Shown here piece after piece: positions 7,255 through 13,728 of a stretch of 38,140 nt of DNA (positions are counted from its first letter, which is position 1; each line of letters starts with the position of its first letter). A program made the position numbers and the translations under genes. Source of the DNA: STF1-107 sp964457935 (GTDB lineage: Bacteria > Bacillota > Clostridia > Christensenellales > UBA1242); NCBI GenBank assembly GCA_964457935.1, contig CAYWFC010000005.1, positions 1-38,140 of the forward strand. Reading direction: 5' to 3'. A model generated the notes under the pieces. That model made no database searches and was not told the origin of the DNA. It was given only the letters and a program-made list of their open reading frames with translations.

Positions 7255-7287
7255 TATTCACACACTGCTGACTAATATTCACACACT
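7246..7287 (+). repeat. Two 21-base tandem copies spanning a stop codon
   Basis: Copies at 7246-7266 and 7267-7287 differ at one base. The first contains the last two codons and the stop of the 6517-7254 gene; the second repeats that stop in frame. Confidence 0.85.
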
Positions 7288-7290
7288 ATA

Positions 7291-7316
7291 GACGATGCAT
7301 ATGCATCGTCTTTTTT
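7291..7316 (+). terminator. Terminator of the 6517-7254 gene
   Basis: GACGATGC-ATAT-GCATCGTC is a perfect hairpin followed by six T residues. Confidence 0.92.
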
Positions 7317-7593
7317 GTCATCATAGTCTTGTATCTAATATTGGTACTACCAGCCTAAACACAATATCATATCTACTGCGACAAACAACGATATCCCTCA
7401 TCAGTGGCTGGCAAATGTGGCTTCGGGCTGCTTGCCGACTACTTCCGATAATATAAACAACGTGATGTGATTTGTTCATAAATTCACAAATCTTGTTTGC
7501 TACCACAAACACCCGTTTGTCAACGGTATCACTGTTTGAATGAACATCAGTTGCTGGCAAATGTGGCTTCGCCCCGCTTGCCGACAACTTCCG
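7317..7593 (+). other. Non-coding upstream region with a repeated promoter-like segment
   Basis: No convincing gene is visible. A segment of about 57 bases occurs twice in direct orientation, at 7399-7455 and 7545-7601, offset by 146 bases and differing at about five positions. Both copies contain TTGCCGAC and CTTCCGATAATATA. The second forms the promoter of the 7662-8309 gene; the first may be a spare or former promoter. Short open frames on the minus strand show no homology-like features. Confidence 0.6.
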
Positions 7594-7605
7594 ATAATAT
7601 ACAAT
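7578..7605 (+). promoter_or_regulatory. Weak promoter of the left TasA-like gene
   Basis: TTGCCG (7578-7583) lies 16 bases before TACAAT (7600-7605). The -10 box lies inside the 168-bp inverted repeat and the -35 box outside it. The matching promoter of the right gene has a perfect TTGACA. A stem-loop TGTGTAAG/CTTACACA (7615-7633) follows close to the predicted start point. Confidence 0.5.
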
Positions 7606-7761
7606 ATCGGTAATTGTGTAAGGGTCTTACACAAAATCTAATTAAAAGGGTGGAAACTAAAATGTCAAAATCTAGAAAAGTTTCTAAATCTACACTAGCT
7701 ATATTGGCGCTATCACTTATCTTAGCGGTATCTCTAGTGTTCGGAGCGACCTTCGCTTGGT
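7594..7761 (+). repeat. Left arm of a perfect 168-bp inverted repeat
   Basis: Every base from 7594 to 7761 matches the reverse complement of 8933-9100. The repeat covers the -10 box, the 5' UTR with its stem-loop, the AAAAGGGTGG ribosome binding site, the ATG and the signal-peptide codons up to 'ATFAW'. Identity stops sharply where the mature protein begins. Confidence 0.97.
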
Positions 7762-8309
7762 TCAAAGGCAGTGATGAAACAGCTCAAAATAGTATCACTA
7801 TGGGTACTTTCAAATTTGCACTAACTGGCGATAAAGTTACTGAGCAAAAAGTTATATTGTTTGATGACGTAACTGCAGCAGTTCCTGGCCAGAAAATTAC
7901 TTTGAATGCAGTTAAGGCTGACTTTACTGGTTCTAATGTTAGAGCAGTATTGAGAGTAAAAGTAACAATCGAAGGCGCTGATGCAGGTTCTCCATTTGTT
8001 GACGCTGTTAGTTTGACTGACTTAGAGAGCAGTTCAAACTGGGCTAAAGATGGCGAATACTACTACTATCTAGGTATTATTGATAACACAGAAAACGCTG
8101 TTACTGATTTATCAATCCTAACTAATAGTTCTACTATTACTCTTTCTAAAGCTTTAGAAGCTGTTGAAGGTGTAATGGGCGAGGCTTTGTCTATCAAATT
8201 GACTGCAGAAGCTGCTCAGGCAGACTACACTAATGGTAGTGCATTAACTAGTGCTGCAAGTGCTGCTGAAGTTAAAGCTGTATTCGATGCTGTAAACGCT
8301 GCTGCATAA
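7662..8309 (+). CDS. TasA/camelysin-like secreted protein, left member of convergent pair
   Basis: This 215-residue protein has a SipW-type signal peptide (basic start, hydrophobic residues about 10-30, then 'GATFAWFKGS'). The mature part contains the family signatures 'LRVKV', 'GEYYYYLG' and 'AEAAQ'. Family members build extracellular fibres or matrix after cleavage by SipW. The ATG at 7662 is chosen because AAGGGTGG precedes it; an earlier frame extension is simply the 5' UTR. The first 33 residues are identical to those of the opposing gene at 8412-9032, whereas the mature parts differ widely, with only the family motifs shared. The C-terminus is Ala-rich. A shared terminator separates the pair. 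Confidence 0.85.
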   Translation: MSKSRKVSKSTLAILALSLILAVSLVFGATFAWFKGSDETAQNSITMGTFKFALTGDKVTEQKVILFDDVTAAVPGQKITLNAVKADFTGSNVRAVLRVKVTIEGADAGSPFVDAVSLTDLESSSNWAKDGEYYYYLGIIDNTENAVTDLSILTNSSTITLSKALEAVEGVMGEALSIKLTAEAAQADYTNGSALTSAASAAEVKAVFDAVNAAA

Positions 8310-8353
8310 TCAGAAACTTAATGACTTAATGATTTGATAAAATGTTATCTATC

Positions 8354-8389
8354 AAAAAAAATAACTGACATTATGTCAGTTATTTTTTT
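8354..8389. terminator. Bidirectional terminator between the convergent TasA-like genes
   Basis: AATAACTGACA and its complement (arms 8354-8370 and 8374-8389) with a three-base loop, an A-run on the left and a T-run on the right. It is nearly symmetrical, so it would still work if the region between the inverted repeats were flipped. Confidence 0.93.
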
Positions 8390-8411
8390 GTGTCAAATGT
8401 TTAGTTTCTGA

Positions 8412-9032
8412 TTATGCTACATTAGCAAATACTTGAGCAGCTTCAGTAGCACTAGTAGGTAGACCTGCAACAGTAGCGTCAGCGGCAGTCCAACCAGCCT
8501 GAGCAGCTTCTACAGTAATAGTGAAACTTACATCAGTTCCAGCTACATCAGTAGTCAATGTGCTAGCAAGTCTAGCAGACAATTCAGCACTCAATTCACT
8601 AGAATTAGCAGCTAGGTAGTAGTTTTCAGCATTTTTGTAATAGTAGTAACCGTCTTTTTCTTCCCAGTTAGCTTCAGGCAATGATAGACTAAAGCCGTCC
8701 AATTCACCAGTAACTGTGATCTTAACTCTTACTACTGTCTCAACATTGCTAGTAACAGCGATCTTCAATGTCTCTAATGAGATTAATTGATTAGGAACAG
8801 CAGCATCCCAAACTGCACCAGCTGGAACGAATTCTTGAGCAGTACCTGCTACTTCAGTGTCACCTGCTTTAACAGATAGAGCAAAAGTACCCATTGTTAC
8901 TTTGTTCTCGCCAGAAGTCTTATCAGCCTTGTACCAAGCGAAGGTCGCTCCGAACACTAGAGATACCGCTAAGATAAGTGATAGCGCCAATATAGCTAGT
9001 GTAGATTTAGAAACTTTTCTAGATTTTGACAT
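8412..9032 (-). CDS. TasA/camelysin-like secreted protein, right member of convergent pair
   Basis: This 206-residue protein carries the same signal peptide as its partner, ending in 'GATFAWYKAD'. The mature part has 'VRVKITV', 'DGYYYYKNAENY' and 'ITVEAAQ', the three marks of the local family, but otherwise differs from the 7662-8309 product. It is expected to be exported by Sec, cut by SipW and assembled outside the cell. The start at 9032 follows AAGGGTGG. Its promoter (TTGACA-17-TACAAT) is much closer to consensus than that of the left gene, so it is probably the more strongly expressed of the two in this arrangement. Confidence 0.85.
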   Translation of the reverse strand: MSKSRKVSKSTLAILALSLILAVSLVFGATFAWYKADKTSGENKVTMGTFALSVKAGDTEVAGTAQEFVPAGAVWDAAVPNQLISLETLKIAVTSNVETVVRVKITVTGELDGFSLSLPEANWEEKDGYYYYKNAENYYLAANSSELSAELSARLASTLTTDVAGTDVSFTITVEAAQAGWTAADATVAGLPTSATEAAQVFANVA

Positions 9033-9100
9033 TTTAGTTTCCACCCTTTTAATTAGATTTTGTGTAAGACCCTTACACAATTACCGATATTGTATATTAT
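8933..9100 (-). repeat. Right arm of the perfect 168-bp inverted repeat
   Basis: Reverse complement of 7594-7761 with no mismatch seen. It holds the -10 box, stem-loop (9061-9079), ribosome binding site and signal-peptide codons of the 8412-9032 gene. Outside base 9100 the sequence differs from the left arm, so the two -35 boxes differ. Confidence 0.97.
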
Positions 9101-9117
9101 ACGAAGCGGAATGTCAA
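9089..9117 (-). promoter_or_regulatory. Strong promoter of the right TasA-like gene
   Basis: TTGACA (9117-9112), a 17-base spacer and TACAAT (9094-9089) on the minus strand. The predicted start, near 9082, lies just before an eight-pair stem-loop at 9079-9061, giving an mRNA that begins with a hairpin. Confidence 0.75.
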
Positions 9118-9244
9118 ACATTTTTCGATAGTTTTTTAATTTTTTTGTAAAAACTTTCATTTTCGTGTCAAGATATGTAGTATCTGCGCACTGGCGCAGT
9201 GACTGGTGGGTATAAAAAGGGTCTCTACTGGCTACAATACTGGC

Positions 9245-9532
9245 ATGGGTATACTAAAATCTAGCAGGCGGATAGCACGTCTGAGTATGGAGAGATATTT
9301 TTATTATCGTCGGTGTCGGGTCATCAAGATGAGGCGGGAGTTCCCAGTGACTGATGTGGAGCTAAACGCCATGTTTATGGGGCTAGTGCGGTTAGTGAAG
9401 CAAAAGGTAGAGTTCGACTACCGCCAGCACGCGTACACTGACTACGAGCGGCTACTGGCGCTGTATCAGTCCAAGGTCAAGGAGTGCAATGCGCTGAAGA
9501 ACAAACTGCTAGCACTGATGAGCGAGCAGTGA
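9245..9532 (+). CDS. Small basic protein with C-terminal coiled coil, unrecognised
   Basis: The 95-residue frame from ATG 9245 begins with a basic, Tyr/Arg-rich part ('YFYYRRCRVIKMRREF') and ends in a helix with coiled-coil spacing ('LLALYQSKVKECNALKNKLLAL'). No family is recognised. No ribosome binding site precedes the ATG. A TACAAT box ends six bases before it, the geometry seen at two better leaderless promoters in this window, but no -35 box is clear. A GTG at 9206 is a possible longer start. The 3' part of the gene lies within repeats that continue, decayed, downstream. It may be a real small gene or a relic of a repeat element. Confidence 0.35.
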   Translation: MGILKSSRRIARLSMERYFYYRRCRVIKMRREFPVTDVELNAMFMGLVRLVKQKVEFDYRQHAYTDYERLLALYQSKVKECNALKNKLLALMSEQ

Positions 9533-9551
9533 GTGTACGCGTGCTGGCGGT
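9420..9551. repeat. Perfect 19-bp inverted repeat around the end of a small gene
   Basis: ACCGCCAGCACGCGTACAC at 9420-9438 is matched exactly in reverse complement at 9533-9551. The arms enclose the last 30 or so codons and the stop of the 9245-9532 frame. In RNA they would form a GC-rich stem with a loop of about 94 bases. Confidence 0.9.
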
Positions 9552-9745
9552 GCGATAGAGAGTGATGTTTCCCATCCAAAACCAAGGAATGCAATGAGTA
9601 GAAACACAAACTAGCGCCGATAAGCATACGTGCTGGCGATGCATCAGAGAGTGATGTTTTATATTCCATATCAGTCCCAATGTACCGCATCAGTCCTAAA
9701 CAAAGTAGTGCAATGTATTAGTCAATGAGCGAGTGTAGGCGGGAG
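9461..9745 (+). repeat. Decaying tandem repeats of about 90-110 bases
   Basis: Three units start near 9461, 9571 and 9683. Shared pieces include TATCAGTCCAAGG/ATCCAAAACCAAGG, 'GTGCAATG', 'ACAAACT', 'CGTGCTGGCG' and 'AGAGAGTGATGTTT'. The first unit is inside the 3' end of the small gene; the others no longer code. This explains most of the stretch from 9533 to 9750, which otherwise holds no gene. Confidence 0.7.
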
Positions 9746-9785
9746 AAAAATATCGACAAATTTAGAACAAATTTTGCAATAGGTA

Positions 9786-9814
9786 TTTACAAACAGTCAA
9801 ACATATGTTATAAT
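9786..9814 (+). promoter_or_regulatory. Promoter of the 9965-11077 gene
   Basis: TTTACA (9786-9791), a 17-base spacer and a perfect TATAAT (9809-9814). The start near 9821 gives a leader of about 145 bases. Confidence 0.75.
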
Positions 9815-9960
9815 GCAGAAAACAAAGAAATGAGAGCGGATAGCAATACTCTCTCGGTGGGAATATTATATAGTATACAGACATCAGGTGGTGCAGACAA
9901 TGTATATTATACGAAGTCGAGTTAGACTTCTGATAATAAAAACTAAAGCAAAAGGAAGGG
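9815..9960 (+). other. Leader of the 9965-11077 gene
   Basis: The leader contains a possible 31-codon frame (ATG 9830, stop 9923-9925) without a ribosome binding site, and a stem-loop GAAGTC/GACTTC at 9913-9930. TGTATATTATACGAAG (9901-9916) is identical to 9091-9106 at the promoter of the right TasA-like gene. GACTTCTGATAATA (9925-9938) resembles the CTTCCGATAATATA motif found at 7442-7455 and 7588-7601. These shared pieces may be a regulatory site. Confidence 0.4.
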
Positions 9961-9964
9961 ATGT

Positions 9965-11077
9965 ATGGTTCCAAAGAAATTAAAACAGTCAAAGAAACGC
10001 TCACAAGAACAAGAAAGGAAGAATCTAAAGACCGACCCCACTCTGATGAACAGGATGTCACAGAGAACGTCAAAGAAACTGTCTAGGGCTCAGCGCAGGA
10101 TAGAGGCTGAGGGCAATGAGACCGAGTGCCAGAGACAGTATCATAGGCTAAAGGCTACTGTCAAGAGCAAACGTCGCGTCAAGGGCCAAAAGAAAGACCG
10201 CCTGTTTTCGCTGTACACTGACAATGTGACGTATATAGATGATCTACACACGGCGGTAAGAAATCTAAATCAGACCAAGCGCATCAGGGCCACGCTTCAG
10301 ATGTTCGCTATGGCGAAAGTCACTCTGGAGACTATGCAGTTGCAGACATTGGATGATTACATATTGTTCTTCGCGAGTGCCAATCTACTGAATAATTGCG
10401 CCAAAGACAAGAAAATCAATGGTGGGTATAACTTCAAGCAACGTATCAAATACGCCATCGAGGCCATCAGCTATGAGCACAAGTACCATCCTGATGGCAT
10501 GATAGCACAGCACACTGATTTCTACAGCAATGATGACCAAAAGGGCGACTGCGTGTATGTCAGAGTGTGCGGAGTGCAGTTTTCATTCCATAGGACTATG
10601 ATAAATATACCAGCGACTGAGTATGGCTATAGGAAACAGTCATGGAGCAGAATCCGTTTGCAGCCACATGCACCTAAGTTGTTTAATTATGCCAATCATC
10701 TAAGCAATCTATCTATCAATTCTTGGATATGCGACGAAGAGACATTCGTGCCATTACTACTCAAGGAAATTCAGGAGCGCGCAGCCGAAAGTGCATACAA
10801 TACCGCATCACCATATCACGAGAGACCTAATGACACAAGGTACACCAAACTGGATAGCATGTGGGACAGCGATAAACTACTGCATAACAAATCACTAATG
10901 AATAAAAGCACTGAGCAAAACACTCACATAGACATCAATGACGCTGAGTTAGACGAATACAACGACGCTGAGTTAGACGAGCACAATGACCTAGAATTGG
11001 TCGAAAACAACAACCCAACATTAGTCGAATATAATGACGACAATGTGGATATATTTGATAATTATGATATTATCTAA
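9965..11077 (+). CDS. Unrecognised protein, basic N-terminus and acidic repeat C-terminus
   Basis: The 370-residue product has no signal peptide or membrane helix. Residues 1-80 are very basic and Gln/Arg/Lys-rich, which suggests nucleic acid or ribosome contact. The central part (about 85-290) looks like a folded domain with aromatic and Cys-containing strands ('CVYVRVCGVQFSFHR'). The last 50 residues are an acidic repeat, four copies of roughly N-D-A-E-L-D-E-Y, ending Asp/Asn-rich. The charge contrast between the ends could allow self-association. ATG 9965 follows AGGAAGGG. A single strong promoter precedes it and a bidirectional terminator follows. It sits between the TasA-like pair and the sipW cluster, but a link to surface assembly is only positional. 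Confidence 0.6.
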   Translation: MVPKKLKQSKKRSQEQERKNLKTDPTLMNRMSQRTSKKLSRAQRRIEAEGNETECQRQYHRLKATVKSKRRVKGQKKDRLFSLYTDNVTYIDDLHTAVRNLNQTKRIRATLQMFAMAKVTLETMQLQTLDDYILFFASANLLNNCAKDKKINGGYNFKQRIKYAIEAISYEHKYHPDGMIAQHTDFYSNDDQKGDCVYVRVCGVQFSFHRTMINIPATEYGYRKQSWSRIRLQPHAPKLFNYANHLSNLSINSWICDEETFVPLLLKEIQERAAESAYNTASPYHERPNDTRYTKLDSMWDSDKLLHNKSLMNKSTEQNTHIDINDAELDEYNDAELDEHNDLELVENNNPTLVEYNDDNVDIFDNYDII

Positions 11078-11104
11078 GTCAAACATATAATGATATAATC
11101 ATAC

Positions 11105-11142
11105 AAAAAAATACATTAAGGACAAGCCTTAATGTATTTTTT
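11105..11142. terminator. Bidirectional terminator ending the sipW cluster and the 9965-11077 gene
   Basis: ATACATTAAGG and its complement (arms 11105-11121, 11127-11142), with A-run left and T-run right, lie between two convergent genes. Confidence 0.92.
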
Positions 11143-11143
11143 A

Positions 11144-11689
11144 TTAACTATTATATTTATTGATATCGAAGTCGCCTATGCCGATTTGGTCTTTTATCAC
11201 TGGCTCATCTGGCTGGTCGTACTCCTCTAGGCGTAGGGTGTCAGATACTTTTGGCGCAGTAGGTTTAGGCTTCTTCGCTACGTGGTAGTGAGCGTTGTAC
11301 AGCCAATCAATTCGCTTGCCTGCGCAGTCCATGATGTATCTGTACATAGTCCAGCCCACGAATAACAGTGAGAGTGCTACGTATATCTTCAAGAATACAT
11401 CTGCAGTCTTAGTATAAGACGCACCGCATACATTGAATACGAATACAAACACTGCCAGCACGCTGATGATGCCTATGACAGACCAGAATATGTCAGAATA
11501 ATACTTTCGCTCTGTGCTATCTATGGAGAAATACTGCCCTACGAACAATACGCCCAATACCAGCATAGCAGTCAATAATCCACCGAAGTAGATATTGAAT
11601 AACACGCCGAAACTCGTCGCTAGCTCTGTGACTGCGGTCATCAGTCCACCCATAATGAGCGCGTATAGATAAAATTTTCTCGTTTTCAT
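11144..11689 (-). CDS. Four-helix membrane protein at the end of the SipW/TasA-like cluster
   Basis: The 181-residue product has four predicted membrane helices (about 7-25, 31-52, 70-92, 103-122) and a 55-residue polar C-terminal tail with Pro/Lys then Asp/Glu residues. No family is recognised. The start at 11689 is chosen over the in-frame codon at 11710 because AAGGAG lies seven bases before it. It follows the anchored TasA-like gene by 13 bases and ends at the shared terminator, so it is the last gene of the cluster. A role as an accessory membrane factor for surface assembly or export is inferred only from its place. Confidence 0.7.
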   Translation of the reverse strand: MKTRKFYLYALIMGGLMTAVTELATSFGVLFNIYFGGLLTAMLVLGVLFVGQYFSIDSTERKYYSDIFWSVIGIISVLAVFVFVFNVCGASYTKTADVFLKIYVALSLLFVGWTMYRYIMDCAGKRIDWLYNAHYHVAKKPKPTAPKVSDTLRLEEYDQPDEPVIKDQIGIGDFDINKYNS

Positions 11690-11702
11690 TAGTTTCTCCT
11701 TT

Positions 11703-12950
11703 TTACACATCCCACGAGTGTGGTGCTGGATATGCTTCGATAGTAATAGTGATGAATAAATTGTCGCAATTTATATCTTTTATGTCATTATTGAGTGATA
11801 AATCTCCGCACAATTTCACTTGCGCATCAGGGGTAAGGGCATTGGCGGTAGTGTCATTTTTGTACACGAGATAGCCGTCCTCCCACTCATAATATCCTGA
11901 GCCGTCATCATCTTCTTTTCTCACAGCGTACAATATGCCGGCGTTGCCGTCTACTGTGCCGTTCTCGCCTATGCCGTTGAATGTAATAGTCAGTTTTACC
12001 CTAAACGCTATATTTTCGGTCGTAGAGATATTCTTGATATACAGATTGAGATGATAGATACTGCCCGACTGGATATTCTTTGGCATTTCCCACGAGTCAG
12101 GTATCTCGACCAGCTCGCCTTTGCCGTTGTCTTGATATATCTGCATCGGTGTGGTCATATTATTGTCATAATACTCGCCGTCCCAGCGGATAAACACTTT
12201 ACCTTTGGCTGGTTTGACTGCATTGAGATAATTTAGCACTATGAAGGCTATCCCCACCCACGACGCAATGATCAATGCGATAAGTATGGTGATGACTGTC
12301 TTTTTTCTTCTCTCCGAGCGTTTCATATGTGACTTTGACAAAACGTCTTGGTCCACCATAATACCGCCCACTTTGACATCTTCTACATCAGGATTGCCTG
12401 CTGACATATGCACTGATGCAGGCTCAGCAGTCTTTGGTGTAGACGTAGCCTGTGGCTGAGTACTTGCTTTTGGTGTAGCAGTAGTCTGCGATGTGGCAGT
12501 CGTTTTTGGTGCTGTATCCTTAACAGTCGCTGTAGTGTTAGCAGTCTGCGTCCCTGTCGCGCTAGATGTCGCTTTTGGTGTCTTTGGCGCTACAGCGCTA
12601 GGCATAGCCTTTGGCGTTGTAGGTGTTTTGGCATCAGTTTTTGGTGCTGTAGTAGCAGATTTCGCTGTGCTAGCAGGTGCCGAAGTACTAGATGCCGTCT
12701 TAGTCACTGGTGTAGCCTTGGCACTTGGTGCACTAGTAGCAGTCTTTGGCGCTGTAGTTGTAGCGGTAGTCTGCGATGTAGCAGTCGTTTTTGATGCCGT
12801 AGCCTTGGTGGCAGTCGCTGTAGTTGCAGGTGCCTTCGCTGTAGTAGCTGTATTAGTCTTTGGTGATACTGCCTTAGTAGCAGTGGATTTTGTAGTCTTT
12901 GGGGTAGCAGAAGTGGTGGTCTTCTCTACTGGAGTCTTATTTTCTGCCAT
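11703..12950 (-). CDS. Membrane-anchored TasA-like protein with long Thr/Ala-rich cytoplasmic tail
   Basis: The 415-residue product has three parts. Residues 1-180 are low-complexity Thr, Ala, Lys, Pro and Ser, with 'TTATSQTTAT' occurring twice. A basic patch ('KRSERRKK', 210-217) then precedes one membrane helix (218-241), so the tail should stay inside the cell by the positive-inside rule. The outer domain (about 250-415) carries the local TasA-like marks in order: 'FRVKLTI', 'DGYLVYKN' and 'ITITIEAYP', with Cys381 and Cys395 as a possible disulfide. Unlike its paralogs it lacks the 'AF/AW/AYF' cleavage zone, so it is probably not released by SipW and could be the membrane base of a fibre. 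The ATG directly follows the stop of the preceding TasA-like gene (TAAATG), with AGGAG inside that gene. Confidence 0.75.
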   Translation of the reverse strand: MAENKTPVEKTTTSATPKTTKSTATKAVSPKTNTATTAKAPATTATATKATASKTTATSQTTATTTAPKTATSAPSAKATPVTKTASSTSAPASTAKSATTAPKTDAKTPTTPKAMPSAVAPKTPKATSSATGTQTANTTATVKDTAPKTTATSQTTATPKASTQPQATSTPKTAEPASVHMSAGNPDVEDVKVGGIMVDQDVLSKSHMKRSERRKKTVITILIALIIASWVGIAFIVLNYLNAVKPAKGKVFIRWDGEYYDNNMTTPMQIYQDNGKGELVEIPDSWEMPKNIQSGSIYHLNLYIKNISTTENIAFRVKLTITFNGIGENGTVDGNAGILYAVRKEDDDGSGYYEWEDGYLVYKNDTTANALTPDAQVKLCGDLSLNNDIKDINCDNLFITITIEAYPAPHSWDV

Positions 12951-13505
12951 TTATGCTCCTGTGCTAGGCCAACTGAGGTCTTTTGCACCTGCCAATGTAG
13001 TCACGCCTGTATTCTGCACTGCTTCCACCACGAATGTAATAGTTATTGTATCAGTGCTACTAGATGTATTTAGTATAGTACCGCCGATTGACAATGTCCC
13101 ACCACTTGCCAATCCTGCTAGATTGCTACCACTGACGTAATAGTAATATCCATCGCTCTCTGATAATCCATCAAATGTCACTGTCACACCGCTAGGTACA
13201 GTCGCCTTGAAGCGCAAGTACATATTGGTACTGCCAGTATTATTGACCGATATGCTATCAAAATAGCATGTTTTGCTTTTCAATAATTTATCAGTAGTTA
13301 GTTTTTTACTACTATCCTTATATAAATTCGCAGAGCCACTCCAAGTCACTCCTACAGACTGGAATTTGAACGTAGCGCTCGCCGACTTAGTGTCCTTGAA
13401 ATACGCGAGCGTATATCTGAACAAAAACACCGATGTCAGTGCCAAAATGGACAGCGCTATGATGCCTGTCAATAATATTTTTGATTTTTGATTATCTTTT
13501 TTCAC
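12951..13505 (-). CDS. TasA/camelysin-like secreted protein linked to sipW
   Basis: The 184-residue product opens with a basic start, a hydrophobic segment (about 10-32) and 'YTLAYFKDTKSA', the cleavage region of SipW substrates. The mature part has 'YLRFKATV', 'DGYYYYVSGSN' and 'ITFVVEAVQ', the three motifs of the local family. Two GTG codons are adjacent (13508 and 13505); the second is preferred because it lies five bases from the AGGGGG ribosome binding site, the first only two. It has its own promoter and a long structured leader, although it lies only 223 bases from sipW. It abuts the anchored paralog, with which it is probably co-translated. It is the best candidate for the main subunit made with this SipW. 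Confidence 0.8.
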   Translation of the reverse strand: MKKDNQKSKILLTGIIALSILALTSVFLFRYTLAYFKDTKSASATFKFQSVGVTWSGSANLYKDSSKKLTTDKLLKSKTCYFDSISVNNTGSTNMYLRFKATVPSGVTVTFDGLSESDGYYYYVSGSNLAGLASGGTLSIGGTILNTSSSTDTITITFVVEAVQNTGVTTLAGAKDLSWPSTGA

Positions 13506-13508
13506 CAC

Positions 13509-13667
13509 GACCCCCTATAGATGGTATCATAAAAGTTCGTAAGATAATATCACGCTGGCGGTTACACCCATACACGACACTATCCACCACGCGCCACGCC
13601 GAGCGTACGCGCACTTTGCGTCATATCTGCGGAGATTGTCGCCGACAGTCCACAGAATGTAACTTCG
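13509..13667 (-). promoter_or_regulatory. Long GC-rich structured mRNA leader of the TasA-like/anchor genes
   Basis: The predicted transcript has a leader of about 160 bases that is much richer in G and C than nearby intergenic DNA. One hairpin pairs 13655-13649 with 13634-13628 (CTGTGGA with TCCGCAG, one G-U) and encloses a small TGTC/GACA stem. A second pairs bases around 13613-13587 in a stem of about eleven pairs with one bulge. Between the two is GACGCAAAG, a sequence also seen in c-di-GMP-I riboswitches, but the other conserved parts of that class are missing. The type of element is unknown. Confidence 0.45.
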
Positions 13668-13673
13668 TGTATT

Positions 13674-13702
13674 ATTATATCACAACAATCTACGCAAAAC
13701 AA
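13674..13702 (-). promoter_or_regulatory. Promoter of the TasA-like, anchor and membrane protein genes
   Basis: TTGTTT (13702-13697), a 17-base spacer and a perfect TATAAT (13679-13674) on the minus strand, placed between sipW and the 13505 start. Confidence 0.7.
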
Positions 13703-13728
13703 ACAATTTTTCTATAATTTTTGATAAA

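Noticed and set aside
7321..7765. Two minus-strand open frames upstream of and overlapping the left TasA-like gene
   Set aside because: They lie in promoter repeats and opposite a clear gene, and show no ribosome binding site or protein-like pattern.
9420..9745. Insertion sequence or transposon end
   Set aside because: No transposase or target-site duplication is seen; the inverted repeat lies within a small frame and the tandem repeats look like local decay.
9830..9925. 31-codon frame in the leader of the 9965 gene as a gene or leader peptide
   Set aside because: No ribosome binding site, and its codons coincide with the shared promoter-like motif and stem-loop; kept only as a note.
12493..13140. 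Long Val/Ala-rich open frame on the plus strand
   Set aside because: It is the antisense of the Thr/Ala-rich tail of the anchored TasA-like gene and part of its neighbour; the composition follows from the repeats, and no ribosome binding site is present.
13509..13667. c-di-GMP-I (GEMM) riboswitch
   Set aside because: Only GACGCAAAG fits. The conserved upstream CACAGGGCAAACC-type part and the closing receptor elements are absent.
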